DNA from: Desulfobacterales bacterium | Lineage (GTDB): Bacteria > Desulfobacterota > Desulfobacteria > Desulfobacterales > SKZT01 | NCBI GenBank assembly: GCA_018399715.1 | Contig: JAGYNR010000016.1 | Location: forward strand, 1-32,227 | Direction: 5' to 3' | DNA length: 32,227 bases | Translations under genes and position numbers: made by a program | Notes under the pieces: generated by a model | What the model saw: the letters and a program-made list of their open reading frames with translations, nothing else | Database searches by the model: none | What the model was told of the DNA's origin: nothing | In this document: positions 26,598 through 32,227 of the stretch, piece by piece | How the letters are laid out: every line of letters starts with the position of its first letter | How positions within the stretch are numbered: position 1 is the stretch's first letter

Positions 26598-28055
26598 ATG
26601 CCGGAAATTTCTTTTACATCCCTTGAAAAACAAATCAAACAGATTTCATCTGATTCCCTTGTTCACGCCTGTCTGATTTACGGTGAGGAATTTTTATATA
26701 AAAACGCGTTGAATATGATTGTCGATTGCCTTATTCCCAGCAATAGTCGGGACCTTCACTATGAGCGGATAGATGGTACAAATGAAAATATCCTTAGAGC
26801 GTTGGAACAGGTCAATACTTATTCGCTGATGCCGGGAACAAAAGTAGTGGCACTGATAGATACCCATATTTTTTATTCCAAAGAAAATAAAAATATCCTT
26901 TTGGAAAAAGCGGCGAAAGCGTCAGAAAATAATCAGTTGAAAAAGGCTTCAGGGTATCTTTTAACACTGTTAAACCGTCTCAATTTATCCTTAGAGGATA
27001 TGGAAAAAAAAGACCGGGATAAGCGACTGGGGATCGAGACCCAAACAAACCTTCCCTGGATGGACAAGGTACTGGAATTTTGCCGGGACCACGGTTTGTC
27101 AACTACACCCCGAAAAGATGTTGCCGATATGGTGGTAGAAGCAATCAAAAAAGGATTCCCAAAGCACAATTACCTGATCATCACTACCGATATGGTTGAC
27201 AAAAGACACCGGATTTACAAGGCGTTTAAGGAATTTGGATGGATAATAGACTGTAGTGTCCCCAAAGGAGAGCGAAAGGCTGACAAGACCCGACAGGAAT
27301 CCGTTTTAAATGAACACATGCAGGCAATCCTTTCCAGAGAAGGCAAAACCATTCGCAAAGATGCTTATCTTGAAATGCTGAACATGGTAGGATTTAATTT
27401 GAGGACTTTTTCCAATGACCTTGATAAATTGATCAATTTTGTCGGCAACCGCCAGGAAATCACCATAGAAGATGTCCGGGCAGTCATCAAACGGACCCGT
27501 ACAGATCCGATCTTTGAATTTACCAATGCTGTCATGGATCGTAACCTTATAAGTGCCTTATACTATCTCTCAGTCATGCTTGAGGCGGAATTGCACCCTC
27601 TTCAACTAATTGCGGCAATGACAAATCAGATACGCAAATTGCTCAACATGAAAGGATTTGTTGAAAGTCCACAAGGTTGTGTATGGCAAAAAGGTTCTCA
27701 ATATCATTACTTTCAAAACCAGGTCTTGCCCTCTCTGATAAAGTACGATGAACTTTTATCCGAACAACTATCTCGATGGGAAAACTATTTTGTCAAAACA
27801 GACCAGAAAAGTAATCACAAGAAGGGGAACGGTGGAAAAAACGCTCCTGTTTCTGATTTGTACCTGGCTAAAAATCCCAAAAATCCCTATCCTATCTACC
27901 AAACGTTGAAAAAGTCAGATAATTTTTCTCTCAAAGAGTTAAAGTCCGCCATGAACTGTTTGTTTCAAGCCGATATTGGACTGAAATCAACTGGTCAGAG
28001 TCCCAGAAGAATCCTGGAGAATGTTTTATTTAAAATCTGTACAGCAGACCATTAA
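26598..28055 (+). CDS. holA: DNA polymerase III subunit delta, enlarged
   Basis: A 485-residue HolA-type clamp-loader subunit; the usual length is about 340. The N-terminal ATPase-like domain opens with LVHACLIYGEEFLYKNAL and has the KVVALIDT strand. The middle shows LREGKTIRKDA-like and NDLDKLINFVG segments (lid domain), and the C-terminal collar starts with RTDPIFEFTNAVMDRN. Extra length comes from an insertion at about 105-165, inside the N-terminal domain, and another near 400-440 (polar, Lys/Asn/Gly-rich, then NPKNPYP). Delta opens the beta clamp during DNA loading. The gene starts 15 bases after lspA and ends 18 bases before pyk. Confidence 0.88.
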   Translation: MPEISFTSLEKQIKQISSDSLVHACLIYGEEFLYKNALNMIVDCLIPSNSRDLHYERIDGTNENILRALEQVNTYSLMPGTKVVALIDTHIFYSKENKNILLEKAAKASENNQLKKASGYLLTLLNRLNLSLEDMEKKDRDKRLGIETQTNLPWMDKVLEFCRDHGLSTTPRKDVADMVVEAIKKGFPKHNYLIITTDMVDKRHRIYKAFKEFGWIIDCSVPKGERKADKTRQESVLNEHMQAILSREGKTIRKDAYLEMLNMVGFNLRTFSNDLDKLINFVGNRQEITIEDVRAVIKRTRTDPIFEFTNAVMDRNLISALYYLSVMLEAELHPLQLIAAMTNQIRKLLNMKGFVESPQGCVWQKGSQYHYFQNQVLPSLIKYDELLSEQLSRWENYFVKTDQKSNHKKGNGGKNAPVSDLYLAKNPKNPYPIYQTLKKSDNFSLKELKSAMNCLFQADIGLKSTGQSPRRILENVLFKICTADH

Positions 28056-28073
28056 TTTAAGGATAATATATCC

Positions 28074-29477
28074 ATGAAAGGTGTTAAAATCGTATGTACC
28101 ATAGGGCCATCGAGTGATTCGCCGGATGTGATCAGGGCGCTTATTACATCCGGTATGGATGTTGCTCGATTAAATTTTTCCCACGGTACTCACGAAGAAC
28201 ATAAGGAAAAAATTAACATCATCCGTAGTATTTCCTCAGAGTTAAACCGTCCTGTTGCCATACTTCAGGATTTATGCGGCCCCAAAATCCGTGTTGGAGA
28301 AATCTGCTCCGAAGGAATACGCCTGACTCCCGGACAGGAATTCATTTTAACCACCGAACCAATCGTCGGTTGTGAAAACCGTGTTTCAGTAAGCCATACA
28401 CAACTTCCGAAAGATGTCAGACCTGAAGACAGAATCCTGCTAGCCGACGGCATGATGGAAATAGCAGCCAAAACAATTACACAGACAGAAATCCGATGTG
28501 AGGTCATCACCGGAGGAGTGCTGACTTCCCACAAGGGAATTAACTTTCCCTCACGAACCTTAAAGATCGAAGCTTTCACCGAAAAAGACCGCATGGATTT
28601 AAAGTTCGGTCTTGACAACGATGTCGATTATGTGGCGCTTTCATTTGTTAAATCTGCAGATGAAATTCATAAAGTAAAGGATGTCATCCGCGAAAAAGGC
28701 CGGGACACGCCGGTTATTGCTAAAATTGAAAAACATGAGGCCCTGACAAACATTGATGAAATCATTATAGCCTGTGATGGTCTCATGGTGGCCAGGGGAG
28801 ATTTGGGCGTTGAAATTCCGATCGAGCGCGTTCCCCAAATTCAAAAAATGCTTGTTAAAAAAGCCAATCAAGCCGGAATCCCTGTCATTATTGCGACTCA
28901 AATGATGCGCTCCATGGTTGATGCCCCCCGACCCACCCGTGCCGAGGCATCCGATGTCGCCAATGCGGTTTTAGATGGTGCTGATGCGGTCATGCTCTCT
29001 GAAGAAACCGCAACGGGAAAACATCCGGTCCAGTCTTTACAGTTCATTTCTCGCTTTACCAGTTGTACGGAGGAAATTTATCCTCATGCCCGTTATCTTG
29101 AAATGATGCCGGCCAAAGCGGTAGCCAACTCGGTCGCCTATTCATCATGCGTTCTGGCGGATCACCTGGATGCTGCTGCAATTGTTGCAACCACCCGGTC
29201 AGGATTCACCGCTATGAAAATTTCCAGATTCCGGCCCCGATCCAAAATCATTGCCCTATCACCGGAGTTAGTTACTGTCAGGCGCCTGATGCTTTATTGG
29301 GGGTGTTATCCCCGTTGGGTCGAAACGCCCCAAAATACCGATGAGCGCATTGAGAAAGCTGTACAGGAGGTTTTGAAATCTAAAACGGTAAAAAAAGGTG
29401 ATGTGGTGGTTATCACCTCCGGTCATCCGGTCTGGGAAAAGGGAACCACGAATATGCTCCGGGTAAAGGAGTTATAG
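28074..29477 (+). CDS. pyk: Pyruvate kinase
   Basis: A 467-residue pyruvate kinase converting phosphoenolpyruvate and ADP to pyruvate and ATP. Seen are ARLNFSHG (31-38), the catalytic Lys217 and metal Glu219 in AKIEK, Asp243 in ARGDLGVE, and ATQMMRSM (274-281). The B domain occupies about 73-155. There is no C-terminal PEP-utiliser extension. Lys71 in GPKIRVG takes the place of the Glu that marks potassium-dependent enzymes, so this one is predicted to be potassium-independent. It lies 18 bases after holA, in the ileS operon. Confidence 0.96.
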   Translation: MKGVKIVCTIGPSSDSPDVIRALITSGMDVARLNFSHGTHEEHKEKINIIRSISSELNRPVAILQDLCGPKIRVGEICSEGIRLTPGQEFILTTEPIVGCENRVSVSHTQLPKDVRPEDRILLADGMMEIAAKTITQTEIRCEVITGGVLTSHKGINFPSRTLKIEAFTEKDRMDLKFGLDNDVDYVALSFVKSADEIHKVKDVIREKGRDTPVIAKIEKHEALTNIDEIIIACDGLMVARGDLGVEIPIERVPQIQKMLVKKANQAGIPVIIATQMMRSMVDAPRPTRAEASDVANAVLDGADAVMLSEETATGKHPVQSLQFISRFTSCTEEIYPHARYLEMMPAKAVANSVAYSSCVLADHLDAAAIVATTRSGFTAMKISRFRPRSKIIALSPELVTVRRLMLYWGCYPRWVETPQNTDERIEKAVQEVLKSKTVKKGDVVVITSGHPVWEKGTTNMLRVKEL

Positions 29478-29508
29478 CCAGACAAATAACCTTAAAGGAG
29501 GTTTATGG

Positions 29509-29718
29509 ATGGGATTTTTCAGAAAACAAGAGGAAAAATTAGCAATCAGGCTTCTGGCTTGGCAATACCAACGAACCAATACGCCGCTTCCCCCCGTATC
29601 CCAACTGAAAGCTCAGAGCACACAATTGGTTGATGATGCACATCGGATCGCGAAAGAACGAGGCCGAAACGTTATCGGTGTTTTAAAGGATCTGGTGGGG
29701 GATATTAAAAAGCGTTGA
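29509..29718 (+). CDS. Small hypothetical protein downstream of pyk
   Basis: A 69-residue basic, helical protein without membrane segment or cysteine. The opening (FFRKQEEKLAIRLLAWQY) could be an amphipathic helix; the C-terminal part (DDAHRIAKERGRN to DLVGDIKK) is a second helix pair. The family is unknown to me, though it looks conserved rather than random. A perfect aaaggagg ribosome site sits seven bases before the ATG at 29509; an overlapping ATG at 29505 in another frame is closer than ideal. It is 31 bases after pyk and is probably the last cistron of the operon. Its stop is followed directly by a solo repeat end. Confidence 0.75.
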   Translation: MGFFRKQEEKLAIRLLAWQYQRTNTPLPPVSQLKAQSTQLVDDAHRIAKERGRNVIGVLKDLVGDIKKR

Positions 29719-29730
29719 TTAGTGCCCGAA
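29719..29730 (+). repeat. Solo end of the 22036-type inverted-repeat element
   Basis: TTAGTGCCCGAA directly after the stop of the small gene is identical to the outer 12 bases of the right end of the element at 22036-22169 (read on the minus strand). No matching second end is found nearby, so it looks like a relic. Confidence 0.45.
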
Positions 29731-29823
29731 TATAGCCAGACCAGTTTTCAATAAATCATGACCTTTTTGCTAAACAACTGGAAAAAATCGGATGGATGGA
29801 TGGATTTCATTTATTGAACGTTA

Positions 29824-30141
29824 CTATCCGAACTGGATTCCTCCAGTGAAATTGTTGGTACGGATAGCCTCGCGTAGACGGCGAGTCTGGGAAGCATTGA
29901 AACTAAAACGTCCTGCCCAATGTTGCTGCATGCTTTGGATACTTCGCTGATGCGCCGGGATGGGTGTTCCGCTGTGTATGAAATTGTGGCGACAGGATAC
30001 ATGCTCAAGGCTGGCCAGCTGATGACCTAATTCATGTACAGCCACATTTCCGATGAACCGGCCAAACTCCACAGTGTTTCGTAAAAACCTATTTTTCGTC
30101 AATGGAAAAAGACAGATATTCTTTGCTCGCCAAATGTTCAT
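29824..30141 (-). pseudogene. Probable remnant of a zinc metalloprotease (HELGH)
   Basis: A 105-residue frame with VAVHELGHQLASLEH, an HExxH zinc motif whose extension (HExxHxxxxxEH) resembles metzincin-like proteases. After it come a plausible Asn-Phe turn (RHNF) and a tail with W and FTGGI that look protein-like. The expected upstream catalytic-domain part, signal peptide and ribosome site are missing, and a stop lies just before the ATG in the same frame. This is most likely the 3' part of a broken secreted protease gene; a short intact peptide is the alternative. The rest of 29731-30323 shows a (GGAT)4 tract at 29790-29805 and no other gene. Confidence 0.5.
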
Positions 30142-30323
30142 AAAATTATACTATTTGCGCTAACGCAAAGACACCCTCTTTTAATTCATATATTAAAAAA
30201 GATATCAAAGTTAAAAGCGTAATTTTTTAATATCAACGAAACATATTGGGCAGTTTATCGGTACTTTTTGTATTTGGATTGAGAAACCTGTTTTGAATAA
30301 CCCTATAATAAGGAGGAATGACA

Positions 30324-31970
30324 ATGTTTTGTTTTCAATGTCAGGAAACAGCCAAAAATCAGGGGTGTACGGTTAAAGGTGTCTGCGGTAAACCCGAGGA
30401 GACAGCGGATCTTCAGGATTTGCTCATTTACGTGTGCAAGGGCATTTCAGTCTATGGAGAACAACTAACCAAAACAGGAACGCTTGATCGGGATGCGGCT
30501 CGTTTTATCTGCAAGGCTCTGTTTACCACCATTACCAACGTGGCCTGGGATGATGACATTATTATCGATCGCATTAAAGAGGGGCTGAAAGTTCGGGAGA
30601 CGGTCCAGGGAAAAATGGGATCTTCTGTTCCCGGCACATTGCCGGATTGTGCTGTCTGGTCCGAAAATGACAAATCGGCTATCATGGCCAAAGCACTGTC
30701 GGATGAAGTCCGTATCACGGCCACGCAAAACGAAGATGTTCGATCCTTGCGGGAGCTGTTGATCATCGGCTGCAAAGGAATTGCCGCCTATGCTGAACAT
30801 GCTGCTATCCTCGGATTTGAAAAAGATGAAATTGATGCTTTTTTCATGGAAGCTCTGGCATCCACCACCCGGGAGCTTTCTGTGGATGACATGATCGCAA
30901 TGGTTATGAAGGCGGGCGAGAAAGCCGTGTCTGTCATGGCACTGCTGGACAAGGCCAACACGACTGCCTATGGTCATCCGGAAATCACTGAAGTCAATAT
31001 CGGCGTGGGCAAAAATCCCGGAATACTCATCTCCGGTCACGACCTGAAAGATATGGAAGAACTGCTCCTCCAGACCGATGGCACCGGTGTGGATGTTTAC
31101 ACTCACGGCGAGATGCTTCCAGCCAACTACTACCCGGCCTTTAAAAAATACAGTCATTTTATCGGTAACTACGGCGGTTCCTGGTGGCACCAGAACAAAG
31201 AATTCGAGTCTTTTAATGGTCCCATCATTCTAACAACCAACTGCCTGATTCCCATTAAAAAAGACAATACTTACAAAGACCGGCTTTTTACAACAGGCGT
31301 GGTCAACTATCCAGGAGCGGCGCATATCGCGGACCGGCCAAATGGCGGGAAAAAAGATTTTTCTCCGGTCATTGAACGGGCAAAAAAATGCTCGCCACCG
31401 GAGGAAATTGAAACCGGTAAAATCGTCGGCGGGTTTGCCCACAACCAGGTGTTGGCTCTGGCCGACAAGGTCATTGATGCTGTCAAGTCCGGTGCCATCA
31501 AGCGGTTTGTGGTTATGGCCGGATGTGACGGCCGTCAGAAATCCAGGAGTTATTTTACTGAAGTTGCAGAGAATCTGCCCAAAGACACGGTTATTTTGAC
31601 AGCCGGATGCGCCAAGTATCGGTATAATAAACTGGCACTGGGCGATATTGGCGGTATTCCCCGGGTACTGGATGCCGGACAGTGCAACGATTGCTATTCG
31701 CTGGCCGTAATCGCGTTGAAGCTTAAAGAAGCATTCGGACTGAATGATATCAACGAATTGCCTGTCTCCTATGATATCGCCTGGTACGAGCAGAAGGCTG
31801 TTGCCGTGCTGCTGGCCCTGCTGTATCTGGGTGTTAAGAGAATTCGTCTGGGACCGACCCTTCCGGCTTTTCTGTCACCTACTGTAGCTGGCGTGCTGGT
31901 GGATAAATTCGATATCAAACCTATCGGCACAGTAGCCGAAGATATTTCCGCCATGATGGCGGGAAAATAG
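30324..31970 (+). CDS. hcp: Hydroxylamine reductase / hybrid cluster protein, class I
   Basis: A 548-residue hybrid cluster protein. Four N-terminal Cys (3, 6, 15, 21; spacing x2-x8-x5) bind the 4Fe-4S cluster in the class I manner of strict anaerobes. All hybrid 4Fe-2O-2S cluster ligands appear at a constant offset from Desulfovibrio Hcp: His239, Glu263, Cys307, Cys401, Cys429, Cys454 and Glu489, plus Lys491. It reduces hydroxylamine in vitro and acts against nitric oxide stress. I chose the ATG at 30324, seven bases after aggagg; the ATG at 30318 is only one base from that site. No hcr reductase gene is adjacent, as expected for class I. No clear HcpR or FNR site was found upstream. Confidence 0.97.
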   Translation: MFCFQCQETAKNQGCTVKGVCGKPEETADLQDLLIYVCKGISVYGEQLTKTGTLDRDAARFICKALFTTITNVAWDDDIIIDRIKEGLKVRETVQGKMGSSVPGTLPDCAVWSENDKSAIMAKALSDEVRITATQNEDVRSLRELLIIGCKGIAAYAEHAAILGFEKDEIDAFFMEALASTTRELSVDDMIAMVMKAGEKAVSVMALLDKANTTAYGHPEITEVNIGVGKNPGILISGHDLKDMEELLLQTDGTGVDVYTHGEMLPANYYPAFKKYSHFIGNYGGSWWHQNKEFESFNGPIILTTNCLIPIKKDNTYKDRLFTTGVVNYPGAAHIADRPNGGKKDFSPVIERAKKCSPPEEIETGKIVGGFAHNQVLALADKVIDAVKSGAIKRFVVMAGCDGRQKSRSYFTEVAENLPKDTVILTAGCAKYRYNKLALGDIGGIPRVLDAGQCNDCYSLAVIALKLKEAFGLNDINELPVSYDIAWYEQKAVAVLLALLYLGVKRIRLGPTLPAFLSPTVAGVLVDKFDIKPIGTVAEDISAMMAGK

Positions 31971-32227
31971 AAACATTAAGGCGGCGTGATTAATTTCCGC
32001 CAAATCAATTTCCCCCTTGAGAAGGTTAATTAATCAAATCTTCCCTTGAGGGGGGTTAGGGCATATGCATCAATCTAAGGGCTGATCACCTGATTTCAGG
32101 GTGTCGGGAGTGCCTGTTTCTGGCCGGTTTGCGTTTTTCCATGTTTCCGGTTATCGCAGGATCAAAATCAACCCTGTTGGTGAAAAAGTTTTCAGACCGG
32201 CTTACCTTTCTTTGTCGGGTGCCACGG
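31971..32227. other. Trailing stretch with no supported gene
   Basis: After hcp, a five-base hairpin (GGCGG 31980-31984, CCGCC 31997-32001) lacks a T run. An imperfect hairpin between 32012 and 32055 (C-run and G-run outside, AAGG/CCTT inside) surrounds an AT-rich centre; either may end the hcp transcript. Beyond 32095 both strands have an open frame running off the window, without a start or recognisable motif. Confidence 0.4.

Noticed and set aside
30304-30309. A perfect TATAAT upstream of hcp
   Set aside because: It abuts the aggagg ribosome site, so transcription would start at or after the start codon region; no -35 at a suitable distance.
30465-31190. A 241-codon minus-strand frame opposite hcp
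   Set aside because: It is antisense to a gene with every expected ligand residue; the frame is a codon-bias shadow with no family match.
32095-32227. Open frames on both strands running off the right edge
   Set aside because: No start, ribosome site or recognised motif; mirror-image open frames are common and give no strand evidence.

Overview
The window looks like chromosomal DNA of an anaerobic Gram-negative bacterium, most likely a deltaproteobacterium (Desulfobacterota, Desulfobacterales-like). The base composition is moderately AT-rich. The envelope genes are diderm types (Mla transporter, PBP1b, several lipoproteins), the Hcp is of the class I Cys spacing found in strict anaerobes, and the family mix (DUF2760/Hsp70 pairs, DUF6125, CULT) fits that group. 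This assignment is inferred from gene content; no rRNA or tRNA gene was seen.

Layout. 1-472: no convincing gene. 473-3147: a single-domain response regulator and a PAS-PAS hybrid histidine kinase face each other across a bidirectional terminator. 3307-8734 (minus strand): an operon of a membrane DUF2760 protein and two divergent Hsp70 proteins, the second with a DUF3731-like tail. 8958-15695 (plus): a tightly packed envelope operon with a small four-Cys protein, STAS-MlaE permease, MlaF ATPase, MlaD, a PqiC-like lipoprotein carrying two heptanucleotide repeat tracts, PBP1b, and a TPR lipoprotein that resembles a PBP1b activator. 15870-17449: a small lipoprotein, a bacterial cereblon-like CULT-domain protein and an unknown helical protein. 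17488-20335 (minus): a DUF6125-like protein and a large protein ending in a class III cyclase-like domain. 20557-22018: RecX and a DUF368/PopT-type polyprenyl-phosphate transporter. 22036-22169: a 134-bp MITE-like element with perfect 12-bp inverted ends. 22265-23137: a stand-alone RmlA. 23285-29718: a housekeeping operon ileS-lspA-holA-pyk-small protein. 29719-30323: a degenerate stretch with a solo repeat end and a probable metalloprotease remnant. 30324-31970: hcp. The last 257 bases hold no supported gene.

How the parts work together. The 8958-15695 operon joins phospholipid traffic between the membranes (Mla-type MCE system with its outer-membrane lipoprotein) to peptidoglycan synthesis (PBP1b plus candidate activator), so it reads as an envelope-maintenance unit. 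The divergent Hsp70 operon may be a membrane-tethered chaperone module. The most unusual single gene is the CULT protein at 16464, which keeps the complete tri-Trp cage and zinc cysteines of the thalidomide-binding domain of human cereblon. The most unusual DNA feature is the pair of seven-base tandem repeats inside the lipoprotein gene at 12117, where a one-unit change would shift the reading frame.
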